From Holdemanella biformis DSM 3989 (lineage in GTDB: Bacteria > Bacillota_I > Bacilli_A > Erysipelotrichales > Erysipelotrichaceae), in NCBI RefSeq assembly GCF_000156655.1, contig NZ_DS996851.1:45175-91524 (forward strand): DNA of 46,350 nucleotides. Reading direction: 5' to 3'. Of this stretch, positions 15,906-24,754 are shown piece by piece. Position 1 is the stretch's first letter. The number at the start of each line of letters is the position of its first letter. The notes under the pieces are model-generated. The model had not been told where the DNA came from, did not search any database, and worked only from the letters and a program-made list of their open reading frames with translations. Both the position numbers and the translations under genes were made by a program.

Positions 15906-17414
15906 ATGGCAGATAAGAATGAAGAATTGGTCTTATCTATACGTGGAATGAGTAAGTCTTTTGGACGTAACCGTGTTTTGGATCACATTAATTTGGATTT
16001 AAAACCAGGTACAGTTATGGGACTTATGGGAGAAAATGGTGCTGGTAAATCAACAATGATGAAATGTCTATTCGGGACATATCAAAAAGATGAAGGTACG
16101 ATTTTTTTAGAAGGAAAAGAAATTAATTTTTCCGGACCTAAAGAAGCACTAGAAAATGGTATTGCCATGGTGCACCAGGAGTTAAATCAATGTCTTGAAA
16201 GAAATGTTAAAGACAATTTATTCTTGGGACGTTATCCCACAAATTCATTAGGCATGGTAGATGAAGATCGAATGAAAAAGAAATCATCTGAGCTTTTTAG
16301 AAAGCTTGGCATGACGGTAAACTTAGATACACCAATGCGAAATATGTCAGTTTCACAAAGACAGATGTGTGAAATTGCCAGAGCAATTTCATATAACTCA
16401 AAAGTTATTGTATTAGATGAACCAACATCTTCTTTAATGACACAAGAGGTTGACAAATTATTTGAAATGATGCGTATGCTTAAAAAACAAGGCATTTCGC
16501 TGATCTATATTTCGCATAAAATGGATGAAATTTTTGAAATTTGCGATGAAGTATCGGTTCTAAGAGATGGAAAAATGGTTATGACAAAACCTACTTCAGA
16601 AACCAACATGAATGAGTTGATTGCAGCCATGGTAGGTCGTTCATTGGATAACCGATTCCCACCTGTTGATAATGTTCCTGGAGAACCAATGTTATCTATT
16701 CAACATGTATCAACAAAATATGAGCCATACTTAAAAGATATTACATTTGACGTTAAAAAAGGTGAGATTTTCGGTCTATACGGTTTAGTAGGAGCTGGAC
16801 GTACAGAGTTGTTAGAAACGATTTTCGGTATCCGTACAAGAGCCTCAGGTCGTGTTTATTTTGACAATAAGTTAATGAACTTTAATAGTGCTAAAGAAGC
16901 AATTGAACATGGTTTTGCCCTGATTACTGAAGAGCGTAAAGCAAATGGATTGTTCTTAAAGTGTGATTTAACATTCAATACAACGATTGCAAATTTACCT
17001 TCTTATATGAGCAAGGTAGCACTTTCTGATAATAAAATGGTTCAAGCTACGAATAAAGAAATCAAAACCATGAGAACTAAGTGTATGGGACCAAATGATG
17101 CGATTACAAGTCTATCTGGTGGTAACCAACAAAAAGTTATCTTCGGTAAATGGTTAGAGAGATCACCAAACGTATTTATGATGGATGAACCTACACGTGG
17201 TATTGACGTAGGTGCTAAATATGAAATTTACGAATTGATCATCAAAATGGCTAAACAAGGAAAAACTATTATTGTAGTTTCAAGTGAAATGCCAGAAATC
17301 TTAGGTATCACAAACCGTATTGGCGTTATGTCAAATGGACGCTTAGCCGGTATTGTAAATACAAAAGATACTAACCAGGAAGAGTTGTTAAGACTCAGTG
17401 CAAAATACCTATAA
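15906..17414 (+). CDS. mglA: Galactose-type ABC transporter ATPase MglA (two nucleotide-binding domains)
   Basis: The 502-residue protein has two ABC domains, as in MglA/RbsA sugar importers. The first Walker A is GENGAGKST (42-50), with VIVLDEPTSSL as Walker B. The second domain has the degenerate loop GLVGAGRTE near residue 295, signature LSGGNQQKV and MMDEPTRGIDVGAKYEIYE. The family normally has one degenerate domain, so this is ordinary. The gene follows mglB after a hairpin and precedes mglC by 11 bases. It drives import from the cytoplasmic side. Confidence 0.95.
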   Translation: MADKNEELVLSIRGMSKSFGRNRVLDHINLDLKPGTVMGLMGENGAGKSTMMKCLFGTYQKDEGTIFLEGKEINFSGPKEALENGIAMVHQELNQCLERNVKDNLFLGRYPTNSLGMVDEDRMKKKSSELFRKLGMTVNLDTPMRNMSVSQRQMCEIARAISYNSKVIVLDEPTSSLMTQEVDKLFEMMRMLKKQGISLIYISHKMDEIFEICDEVSVLRDGKMVMTKPTSETNMNELIAAMVGRSLDNRFPPVDNVPGEPMLSIQHVSTKYEPYLKDITFDVKKGEIFGLYGLVGAGRTELLETIFGIRTRASGRVYFDNKLMNFNSAKEAIEHGFALITEERKANGLFLKCDLTFNTTIANLPSYMSKVALSDNKMVQATNKEIKTMRTKCMGPNDAITSLSGGNQQKVIFGKWLERSPNVFMMDEPTRGIDVGAKYEIYELIIKMAKQGKTIIVVSSEMPEILGITNRIGVMSNGRLAGIVNTKDTNQEELLRLSAKYL

Positions 17415-17425
17415 AGGAGATAATT

Positions 17426-19084
17426 ATGACAAATACAGTTACAAATATTCTTAGTCGTGATGAAGAGCTTGCACTACGTAAACCGATTGAAGATTATGTA
17501 GGGAAGATTCAAGCTGAAATTGATGAACTAAGAGAAGAAGGAACAAATAAAGTATTGGAATATTCTGAAGAAATCGAGGTTCTAAAGAGAGATAAAATTT
17601 ATACTAAAAGCGAAAAAGAAGCTCGTATTTCAGAATTGAATACAAAATTACAAAAAGCTAAAGAAATCGAAGTTCAAAATAAACAGCCAATTAATGAAAA
17701 AATTGCAGTAGCTGAAAAATATTTAAAGGATCACTATCAAACAGATTACTACAACAAAGTTGTTGAAAGTAATAAGTATGAGGTTCAAAAAGCTAAGGCA
17801 GACTATGATAAAAAATTAAAAGAATTAGAAAAAGAACACAAAGATATTTTATCAGGTCTTAGTGATAAAGAAGAAATTAAAGAAGAGAACTTTATTTATA
17901 AGAACCGTTTGTTCGATGCAAAACTTGAATATACTAAAAATATGCAAGAGGCAAAAGATCGTAAACATGATGCGTTTACATTTGAATATCACTTAATCGA
18001 TTTATTGAAGATGTCAAACTTCTCATTTGCAGAAAAACAAGCTCAAAAAATCGAGAACTACAAATATTCATTTAATACTCGCGATTTCTTGTTGAAAAAT
18101 GGTTTATATATTGCGATTATTTTAGTATTCATTTTCTTATGTATCATTACACCAATTAAGAAGAATGGTTTACAACTTTTTACTGTTAATAACATTTTAA
18201 GTATTATGCAACAAGCATCTCCAAGAATGTTCTTGGCATTAGGTGTATCTGGTTTAATTATGTTAGCTGGTACTGACTTGTCCGTTGGACGTATGGTTGG
18301 TATGGGTATGACAGCCGCTACAATTATTATGCACAATGGACCTAACACGGGTTCAGTATTCGGACATGTATTTGATTTCTCAACTATGCCAGTTGGAGGA
18401 AGAATTCTTTTAGCATTAGTTGTTTGTGTTGTGTTATGTACAATGTTTACAACGATTGCCGGTTTCTTTGCAGCTAAATTTAAGATGCACCCATTCATTT
18501 CTACAATGGCTAACATGTTAGTTATCTTTGGTTTAGTAACTTATTCAACTAAGGGTGTTTCTTTTGGTGGTATTGATCAATCAATTCCAGGGAAAATTAT
18601 TCCTAAAGTTGGTGGCATTCCTACAATTATTTTGTGGGCTGTTGCTGCAGTTGTGATTGTTTGGTTCATTTGGAATAAAACAAAATTTGGTAAAAACTTA
18701 TATGCCGTAGGTGGAAACCCAGAAGCTGCTTCTGTATCTGGTATTTCAGTGTTTAAAGTAACTCTTGGAGCCTTCATCATGGCAGGTATCTTATACGGAT
18801 TTGGTTCATGGTTAGAATGTATTCGTATGATTGGTTCTGGTTCAGCTGCGTATGGACAAGGATGGGAAATGGATGCGATTGCTGCCTGTGTAGTAGGTGG
18901 TGTATCATTTACTGGTGGTATCGGTAAAATTTCTGGTGTAGTAGTTGGTGTATTGATCTTTACTGCATTAACTTATTCATTGACAATTTTAGGTATCGAT
19001 ACTAACTTACAGTTCGTATTCTCAGGAATTATCATTCTTATTGCCGTAACTCTTGACTGCTTGAAATACGTACGTAAAAACTAA
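17426..19084 (+). CDS. mglC: Galactose-type ABC permease MglC with a long N-terminal coiled-coil extension
   Basis: Residues about 218-552 form a normal MglC permease (about 335 residues, as in E. coli), with membrane segments from about 226 and the conserved LMLAGTDLSVGRMVGMG-like and NPEAASVSGISVFKVT regions. Residues 1-217 are extra: highly charged, Lys/Glu-rich and helical, with long stretches of heptad-like pattern (for example KADYDKKLKELEKEHKD), so a cytoplasmic coiled coil is likely. The single reading frame has no internal Shine-Dalgarno/ATG at the junction that would explain it as a separate gene. It may tether or regulate the transporter. Core call very strong; role of the extension unknown. 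Confidence 0.92.
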   Translation: MTNTVTNILSRDEELALRKPIEDYVGKIQAEIDELREEGTNKVLEYSEEIEVLKRDKIYTKSEKEARISELNTKLQKAKEIEVQNKQPINEKIAVAEKYLKDHYQTDYYNKVVESNKYEVQKAKADYDKKLKELEKEHKDILSGLSDKEEIKEENFIYKNRLFDAKLEYTKNMQEAKDRKHDAFTFEYHLIDLLKMSNFSFAEKQAQKIENYKYSFNTRDFLLKNGLYIAIILVFIFLCIITPIKKNGLQLFTVNNILSIMQQASPRMFLALGVSGLIMLAGTDLSVGRMVGMGMTAATIIMHNGPNTGSVFGHVFDFSTMPVGGRILLALVVCVVLCTMFTTIAGFFAAKFKMHPFISTMANMLVIFGLVTYSTKGVSFGGIDQSIPGKIIPKVGGIPTIILWAVAAVVIVWFIWNKTKFGKNLYAVGGNPEAASVSGISVFKVTLGAFIMAGILYGFGSWLECIRMIGSGSAAYGQGWEMDAIAACVVGGVSFTGGIGKISGVVVGVLIFTALTYSLTILGIDTNLQFVFSGIIILIAVTLDCLKYVRKN

Positions 19085-19093
19085 TTAATTAAA

Positions 19094-19121
19094 AAAACTC
19101 TTAGTTTTCGCTAAGAGTTTT
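19094..19121. terminator. Bidirectional terminator between mglC and fruK
   Basis: AAAACTCTTAG (19094-19104), loop TTTTCG, CTAAGAGTTTT (19111-19121). A-rich on the left and T-rich on the right, so it can end transcripts from both directions. It includes the fruK stop codon. Confidence 0.88.
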
Positions 19122-20012
19122 CTTTACGTTTTCTACATCTTCTTTAGTCGCAAGACCTACTTGGAAGGCACTTGCACTACCACAACACAAACCGTTGATA
19201 AAGGCTTTTTCGTAGTTACCTGTTTCTAAATATCCTGCAAGAAAACCTGCAACCATCGAATCACCAGCACCAACTGAATTTACTACGATTCCTTTTGGTG
19301 CTTTACTTTGAATCACTTCATTATTATCACTTACAAGCACTGCACCTTGTCCTGCCATAGAAATCAATACGTTTTGAGCACCCATTTCCTGTAGCTTTTT
19401 GGCGTAAGGAATGACTTCATCTCGAGTGTTTAATTCGACATTGAAGATTTCACCTAATTCATGATTGTTTGGCTTAATTAAAAAAGGTTTATATTTTAAT
19501 ACTTTTAATAATAGGTTGTTTGTCGCATCGACAACAACTTTTATTTTCTTTTCCTGAACTCGTTCTATAATCTGTTCGTACATTGTATCAGGCAAAGTGC
19601 TTGGAATACTTCCTGAAATAACGAGAACATCTTTTTCTGTTAATGTATCTAATTGATTGAATAATTCTTGAATATCTTCCGGTTGAATGTCAGGACCCAT
19701 ACCATTGATTTCTGTTTCTTCATCCGATTTCATCTTAACATTGATTCTAGATAATCCTTTTTTCACATGAATGAAATCGGTTTTAGCTCCATAGCTTTCT
19801 AATTTATGCTCAATTTCTTTTCCTGTAAAACCTGCCATAAAACCAAGGGCTGTACTTTCGTGTCCGAGATTGGATAGGACAATTGAAACATTAATGCCTT
19901 TTCCTCCCGGAAGGATTTCTTCGAATTTTGTTTTATTAATGATACCAGGCTTAAAATGATCGACTTGAATAACGTAGTCTAAAGAGGGGTTAAAAGTAAT
20001 TGTATAAATCAT
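19101..20012 (-). CDS. fruK: 1-phosphofructokinase (PfkB family)
   Basis: A 303-residue PfkB-family kinase that resembles FruK/LacC. The substrate motif PGGKGINVS is at 35-43 and the ATP/catalytic motif NSVGAGDSMVAGF at 245-257 with Asp251 as base. It phosphorylates fructose-1-phosphate to fructose-1,6-bisphosphate in the cytoplasm; tagatose-6-phosphate kinase is the main alternative. No fructose PTS adjoins it; instead it is divergent from a SorE-like dehydrogenase and a mannitol-type PTS under what looks like a shared operator. AAAGGAG precedes the ATG. Family certain, substrate probable. Confidence 0.87.
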   Translation of the reverse strand: MIYTITFNPSLDYVIQVDHFKPGIINKTKFEEILPGGKGINVSIVLSNLGHESTALGFMAGFTGKEIEHKLESYGAKTDFIHVKKGLSRINVKMKSDEETEINGMGPDIQPEDIQELFNQLDTLTEKDVLVISGSIPSTLPDTMYEQIIERVQEKKIKVVVDATNNLLLKVLKYKPFLIKPNNHELGEIFNVELNTRDEVIPYAKKLQEMGAQNVLISMAGQGAVLVSDNNEVIQSKAPKGIVVNSVGAGDSMVAGFLAGYLETGNYEKAFINGLCCGSASAFQVGLATKEDVENVKKTLSEN

Positions 20013-20054
20013 ATTGATCTCCTTTTCTTTATCTGATTATAGGATACTCCTTTT

Positions 20055-20146
20055 ATTGTTGTTTCGCAAGTGAAATATTTTTGAAATAACAGTTGACAAT
20101 TAAAATAATTCGGTTATTATGTAGATGTAGCTTTTGAAACAACAAT
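20055..20146. promoter_or_regulatory. Divergent promoter region with 11-bp inverted operators
   Basis: ATTGTTGTTTC (20055-20065) and GAAACAACAAT (20136-20146) are perfect inverted copies 70 bases apart, between fruK and the sorE-like gene. Inside are TTGACA (20093-20098) and TATTAT (20115-20120), a 16-base spaced promoter for the rightward operon. On the minus strand TATAAT (about 20037-20042) serves fruK. The DeoR regulator encoded two genes downstream is the natural candidate to bind both sites, possibly by looping. Confidence 0.65.
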
Positions 20147-20170
20147 TTACAGAGAGAGGAGACTTTTGAA

Positions 20171-21433
20171 ATGAAAGCAAAGGCAGTGCGATTACATGGA
20201 GCTAATGATTTAAGATTAGACGAATTTGAATTACCAGAAATTAAGGAAGATGAGATTTTAGTAAAGGTTGTCTCAGACAGTGTCTGTATGTCAACTTACA
20301 AATGTGCCATCTTAGGAGTGAATCATAAACGTGTTCATGAAGATGTTGCGGATCATCCAGCTATTATGGGACATGAAATGGCGGGTGATATTGTTAAGGT
20401 TGGTGCTAAGCATCAAGACAAATTTAAACCGGGAATGAAGTTTACTTTACAACCAGCATTAAACTATAAAGGAACAATGTGGTCACCTGGTTATTCTTAT
20501 GAATTTTTTGGTGGAGATACAACTTACTGCATTATTCCAGCTGAAGTAATGGAGCTAGGATGCTTACTGGAATATAAAGGTAAAGCTTATTATGAAGCAA
20601 GTTTAGCTGAACCAATGTCATGTTCGATTGGAGCGTTTAATGCAGCTTATCATACACATATGGGTGTGTATAAACATGAAATGGGAATTAAGAAAGATGG
20701 AAAACTTGCGATTCTTGCAGGAGCAGGCCCTATGGGACTTGGCGCATTAACATATGCGTTGCATAGAGATATTCGCCCTAAAATGGTAGTAGTTGCGGAC
20801 GTAAATCAAGAAAGATTAGATCGAGCAGCTCACTTATTCCCAGTTGAAGAAGCGGCAGCAGATGGAATTGAATTGCATTTCGTGAACACAGGAAAGATGG
20901 AAGATCCTGCAGCCGGCTTAAGAGAAATTACAGGTGGAATTGGTTTTGATGATGTATTCTGTTATGCACCGGTTGAAGCGGTTGTGGAATTGTCAAGCGC
21001 TGTATTAGGTCGTGATGGATGTTTAAATTTCTTTGCGGGACCTACGGACAAACAGTTTAGTGCAAGAATGAATTTCTATGATGTTCACTATAATTCGACA
21101 CATGTAATGGGAACTACAGGTGGAAATACAGATGATATGATTGAATCTTTACGCTTAACAGCAGAAAACCGTATTGATCCAGCTGTTATGGTTACGCATA
21201 TTGGTGGTTTGAATGCAGCGGCCGAAACAACATTAAATTTGCCTAAGATTCCAGGCGGAAAGAAGTTGATTTATACGCATTTAAATATGCCATTGGTTGC
21301 ATTGGCAGATTTAAGAGAAATGGGAGAAAAAGATGATCGATATACTGCGTTGGCAGATATCGTAGATGCTCATAAGGGATTGTGGTGTCCTGAAGCCGAA
21401 GAATATTTATTGGCTCATTTTGAACAAGAATAG
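20171..21433 (+). CDS. Zinc-type polyol-phosphate dehydrogenase (L-sorbose-1-phosphate reductase-like, SorE family)
   Basis: A 420-residue medium-chain dehydrogenase. The catalytic zinc ligands appear as Cys39 and His68-Glu69 (MGHEMAG), with Glu147 (AEP); the Rossmann motif GAGPMGLG is at 184-191. The four-Cys structural zinc lobe is absent, as in SorE. The opening KAVRLHGANDLRLDEFELP and SVCMSTYK are like L-sorbose-1-phosphate reductase, which interconverts a ketose-1-phosphate and a hexitol-6-phosphate. It is followed by a DeoR regulator and a mannitol-type PTS, so the substrate is probably the hexitol phosphate formed by that PTS. No mannitol-1-phosphate 5-dehydrogenase (mtlD) is in the operon. 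Confidence 0.85.
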   Translation: MKAKAVRLHGANDLRLDEFELPEIKEDEILVKVVSDSVCMSTYKCAILGVNHKRVHEDVADHPAIMGHEMAGDIVKVGAKHQDKFKPGMKFTLQPALNYKGTMWSPGYSYEFFGGDTTYCIIPAEVMELGCLLEYKGKAYYEASLAEPMSCSIGAFNAAYHTHMGVYKHEMGIKKDGKLAILAGAGPMGLGALTYALHRDIRPKMVVVADVNQERLDRAAHLFPVEEAAADGIELHFVNTGKMEDPAAGLREITGGIGFDDVFCYAPVEAVVELSSAVLGRDGCLNFFAGPTDKQFSARMNFYDVHYNSTHVMGTTGGNTDDMIESLRLTAENRIDPAVMVTHIGGLNAAAETTLNLPKIPGGKKLIYTHLNMPLVALADLREMGEKDDRYTALADIVDAHKGLWCPEAEEYLLAHFEQE

Positions 21434-21491
21434 ATTTTATTAAACCGAGAATCTTGTGTATACTAAATACAGTAAATACAGGAGGTATTGT

Positions 21492-22253
21492 ATGGAAGTA
21501 ATGGATCAAAGAAGAAACGAAATTGTAGAGTTTGTGAATGAAAATCAAACGGTAACTTTTACACAATTAAAAGAAAAATTTCCTTCTGTGTCTGAAATGA
21601 CATTGCGTACAGATTTAAAATATTTAGATCAAGCTAAAAGAATTGTTCGAATTCATGGGGGAGCCAAATCTATGGATGTGGTTTCTGGAAATGATGATGT
21701 ATTAAAACTTCGTTACGGACGGAATGTAAACGAAAAGAAAGAGATAGCGCAAAAGGCATTATCCTTTGTAGAACCAGCTAAGACAATTTTTGTGGATTCA
21801 GGCAGTACGACTACAATGTTGGCACATGTTTTAAATAATCAAAATAATATTTTTTATACAAGTGGCTTAACGTGTGCTATAGAGATGGCAAAACTTTCTA
21901 AATCGAAAGTGTTTGTGACAGGTGGAAATCTAAATATGCAAAGTTTTAGTGTGAATGGAATGGATGGACTTCGCTGTTTAGAGAAGGTCAACTTTGATGT
22001 TGCGTTTATTGGTGTAACTCGTTATGCGAAAGATACGGGGTTTACATGCGAATCTTTAGAGGATTGTGAGTTAAAGCGAAAGGCAATTGAAAGATCTAAA
22101 AAAGTAATTGTGTTAATGGATTCTAGTAAAGTGGAAAGAAAGGGTACATATACAATTTGTGATTTAGATCAAGTGGACGTGTTGATCAGTGATTCGTTAC
22201 TTTCAGATAGTTTTAAACAAGAATGTGAAAAACGAGGACTATCTGTATATTAA
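21492..22253 (+). CDS. DeoR-family transcriptional regulator
   Basis: A 253-residue DeoR/GlpR-type repressor. The N-terminal winged helix reads MDQRRNEIVEFVNENQTVTFTQLKEKF, SEMTLRTDLKYLDQ, RIHGGAK; the C-terminal domain has the sugar-phosphate-binding FVDSGSTTTML block. The ATG at 21492 follows GGAGG (21481-21485). Regulators of this family are released by phosphorylated sugars. It sits between dehydrogenase and PTS genes and is likely to control both of them and divergent fruK through the inverted repeats at 20055-20146. TATACT at 21459-21464 could give it a separate weak promoter. Confidence 0.92.
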   Translation: MEVMDQRRNEIVEFVNENQTVTFTQLKEKFPSVSEMTLRTDLKYLDQAKRIVRIHGGAKSMDVVSGNDDVLKLRYGRNVNEKKEIAQKALSFVEPAKTIFVDSGSTTTMLAHVLNNQNNIFYTSGLTCAIEMAKLSKSKVFVTGGNLNMQSFSVNGMDGLRCLEKVNFDVAFIGVTRYAKDTGFTCESLEDCELKRKAIERSKKVIVLMDSSKVERKGTYTICDLDQVDVLISDSLLSDSFKQECEKRGLSVY

Positions 22254-22276
22254 AGAAGTCCTAAGAAAGGACAATT

Positions 22277-24133
22277 ATGAAAACAACTCTTCAAAAGCTT
22301 GGTAAAAGCTTATCTGCGATGGTTATGCCTAATATTGGTGCTTTTATCGCTTGGGGATTTATAACAGCTTTATTTATTGCGGACGGATGGTTACCAAATG
22401 AACAATTGGCATCGATTCAACCATATATGTTGACTTATTTATTACCAGTATTAATTGCGGCAACCGGAGGAAGAATGGTTGGCGGTGATCGTGGACTTGT
22501 GATGGGCTCGATTGCGATTATTGGATGTATTGCCGGCGTTGGTGGAACCCAAGGACAACCTATGTTGATGGCAGCCATGGTTATGGGACCATTTTCTGGC
22601 TGGGTAATTAAAAAATTTGATCAAATGATGGATGGACATATGCCTGCTGGCTTTGAAATGTTGATCAATAATTTCTCTGTCGGTATTTTAGGTATGTTGA
22701 TTGCGATATTAGGATACTATATTATTGGCCCTTTTATGACAGGTGTTTTGACTGTGTTAACATATGGAGTTGATGTACTTGTAAATAAGGGATTAATTCC
22801 TTTGGTAGCAATCTTTATTGAACCGGCTAAGGTTTTATTCTTAAACAATGCGATCAACCATGGAATATTTACACCAATTGGAGCTGAACAAGCTGCACAA
22901 ACAGGCAAATCCATAATGTATATGTTGGAGGCTAATCCAGGTCCTGGTTTAGGTGTACTATTAGCTTATTGGTTATTTGCGAAAGATAAAGCAACGAAAG
23001 ATTCTGCGCCTGGAGCTATTATTATCCATTTCTTAGGTGGAATTCATGAAATTTATTTTCCATATATTTTAATGAATCCAGTTGTGATCGTTGCTCCAAT
23101 TTTAGGGAATATTTGTGCAATTGCATTTTACTCTATTTTCAATATCGGATTGAAAGGTCCATCAAGTCCAGGTTCAATTATTGCTTTCTTGTCTATGGCA
23201 GAAAAAGGCTCTGTGTTCATGACAGCATTAGGTGTTTTGATTGCGGCTGGCGTTTCATTCTTGGTGGCAAGCCCAATTGTTAAGCTTGCTGGGGAAAAGA
23301 ATTTAGATGAAGCTAGTAAAAAGATGCAGTCTATGAAAGCTGAAAGTAAAGGAAGAAGTGAAGCTTTATTAGATGTTTCTTTGGTGCGTAAGATTGTATT
23401 CGCGTGTGATGCAGGCATGGGATCTAGTGCAATGGGAGCTACTAAATTTAGAAACCGTTTAAAAGGTGTGCGACCAGATTTAACTGTAATGAATACTTCT
23501 GTGGATAATATTCCAGTGGATTGTGATGTTGCGGTCGTACAAGAAACTTTGGTAGAGCGTGCAAAAAAATCTGCACCTTTTGCGAAAGTAGTCACAATTT
23601 CAAACTTCTTAGCCGATCCGGCTTTAGATAATTTGTTCTTCCAGTTGTCGACAGGAGATTCGATTATGACAGAAGCTGTTAAGGAAGAGGTTGAAGAATC
23701 AAAACCGGTTCATGAAGATGTGATTCAATTGGATGGAATTAAATTAAACCTTCCTTCTGTATCAAAAGAAGAAGCGATTACAGAGGCTGGTAAGTTGTTA
23801 AGAGAATTAGGCTATGTGGATGGCGCTTATATACCGGCTATGTTAGAACGTGAAGAATTAGTAACTACATATATTGGTATGGGATTGGCTATTCCTCATG
23901 GCACTACACATGGTGATGATGTGATTCATAAAACAGGTATCGTATTGCTTCAATATCCAGATGGAATTCAGTTTGGAGATGAAAAAGCACAGCTTGTGAT
24001 TGGTATTGCAGGTAAGGGTGGAGAACATATGGAAGTGTTATCTAAAATATGTTTGGCCCTTGAAGATGAGACCGTACTTAATAAAATGAAGACAACGAAT
24101 GATAAAGAGTGGATATTAAAACAATTATCATGA
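22277..24133 (+). CDS. mtlA: Mannitol-type PTS enzyme IICBA
   Basis: A fused PTS permease of 618 residues in the order IIC-IIB-IIA, as in E. coli MtlA. IIC (1-335) carries the GGIHEIYFPY loop at 254-263 with the conserved Glu258. IIB has the phosphocysteine Cys377 in VFACDAGMGSSAMG. IIA has the phosphohistidine His541 in GLAIPHGT. It imports and phosphorylates a hexitol, most likely mannitol to mannitol-1-phosphate. The gene follows the DeoR gene by 23 bases and ends at a terminator. Unusually, the linked dehydrogenase is SorE-like instead of MtlD, and there is no MtlR activator. Confidence 0.9.
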   Translation: MKTTLQKLGKSLSAMVMPNIGAFIAWGFITALFIADGWLPNEQLASIQPYMLTYLLPVLIAATGGRMVGGDRGLVMGSIAIIGCIAGVGGTQGQPMLMAAMVMGPFSGWVIKKFDQMMDGHMPAGFEMLINNFSVGILGMLIAILGYYIIGPFMTGVLTVLTYGVDVLVNKGLIPLVAIFIEPAKVLFLNNAINHGIFTPIGAEQAAQTGKSIMYMLEANPGPGLGVLLAYWLFAKDKATKDSAPGAIIIHFLGGIHEIYFPYILMNPVVIVAPILGNICAIAFYSIFNIGLKGPSSPGSIIAFLSMAEKGSVFMTALGVLIAAGVSFLVASPIVKLAGEKNLDEASKKMQSMKAESKGRSEALLDVSLVRKIVFACDAGMGSSAMGATKFRNRLKGVRPDLTVMNTSVDNIPVDCDVAVVQETLVERAKKSAPFAKVVTISNFLADPALDNLFFQLSTGDSIMTEAVKEEVEESKPVHEDVIQLDGIKLNLPSVSKEEAITEAGKLLRELGYVDGAYIPAMLEREELVTTYIGMGLAIPHGTTHGDDVIHKTGIVLLQYPDGIQFGDEKAQLVIGIAGKGGEHMEVLSKICLALEDETVLNKMKTTNDKEWILKQLS

Positions 24134-24140
24134 TAAAGAA

Positions 24141-24163
24141 GGACGAGAATTTACTCGTCCTTT
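24141..24163. terminator. Terminator between mtlA and the LOG gene
   Basis: GGACGAG (24141-24147) and CTCGTCC (24154-24160), then TTT. It lies between convergent genes and includes the LOG stop. Confidence 0.75.
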
Positions 24164-24687
24164 AATACATTTGCGATTTCATCGATTGAATCTAAGAAAT
24201 AGATGTTTTGTTGCTGCTTTGGTGTGGATAATTCACAATCAATCATGTGTTGTAAGAATGCTTTTAAATGATCATAATATCCATTTACATTATAGAAAAT
24301 GCATGGGCATTCAAGTTGGTACAGTGAAAGTTTTGATAAGATTTCACTGATCTCTTCTAATGTTCCAGTTGCACCAGGAAAGGCAATGAAAGCATCTCCA
24401 AGTTCAATCATTCTTGTTCTTCGATCGGCAATATCTTTTTCAATATATAGCTTGGTAAGATTATCCATGTGGACACCTTCATCCACAAACATTTGAGCTT
24501 CTACACCAATCACTTTGCCACCTGCATTCAAGGTGCTGTTGGCAAGTTCTCCCATCAATCCGGTTTTTGATCCACCAAATACTAATGTATGATTATTTTT
24601 GGCAATCCATGTACCTAATTCTATTATTTTTGTTTTAAAGTCAGGATCATTTCCATAGGTTGATCCTAAATATACTGTAATGTTCAT
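24151..24687 (-). CDS. LOG-family protein (TIGR00730; nucleoside monophosphate phosphoribohydrolase-like)
   Basis: A 178-residue Rossmann-like protein of the LOG group. The phosphate-binding GGSKTGLMG is at 38-46. The second signature reads FPGATGTLEEI; the usual form is PGGxGTxxE, so one glycine is Ala here. LOG proteins cleave AMP or cytokinin riboside monophosphates into base and ribose-5-phosphate; many bacterial members have unclear substrates. It has its own Shine-Dalgarno (CAGGAGGTAGTTT on the minus strand). No operon partner is evident. Confidence 0.85.
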   Translation of the reverse strand: MNITVYLGSTYGNDPDFKTKIIELGTWIAKNNHTLVFGGSKTGLMGELANSTLNAGGKVIGVEAQMFVDEGVHMDNLTKLYIEKDIADRRTRMIELGDAFIAFPGATGTLEEISEILSKLSLYQLECPCIFYNVNGYYDHLKAFLQHMIDCELSTPKQQQNIYFLDSIDEIANVLKDE

Positions 24688-24724
24688 AAACTACCTCCTG
24701 CATTTAGTTTACATTAAAATTGTG

Positions 24725-24754
24725 CACAAAAAAAGCTTAGCACAGGCTAAGCTT
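24725..24754 (-). terminator. Terminator of the SNF-symporter gene
   Basis: On the minus strand AAGCTTAG, CCTGTG loop, CTAAGCTT and a T-run. Plus-strand arms are 24733-24740 and 24747-24754; the stem overlaps the stop codon. Confidence 0.9.
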
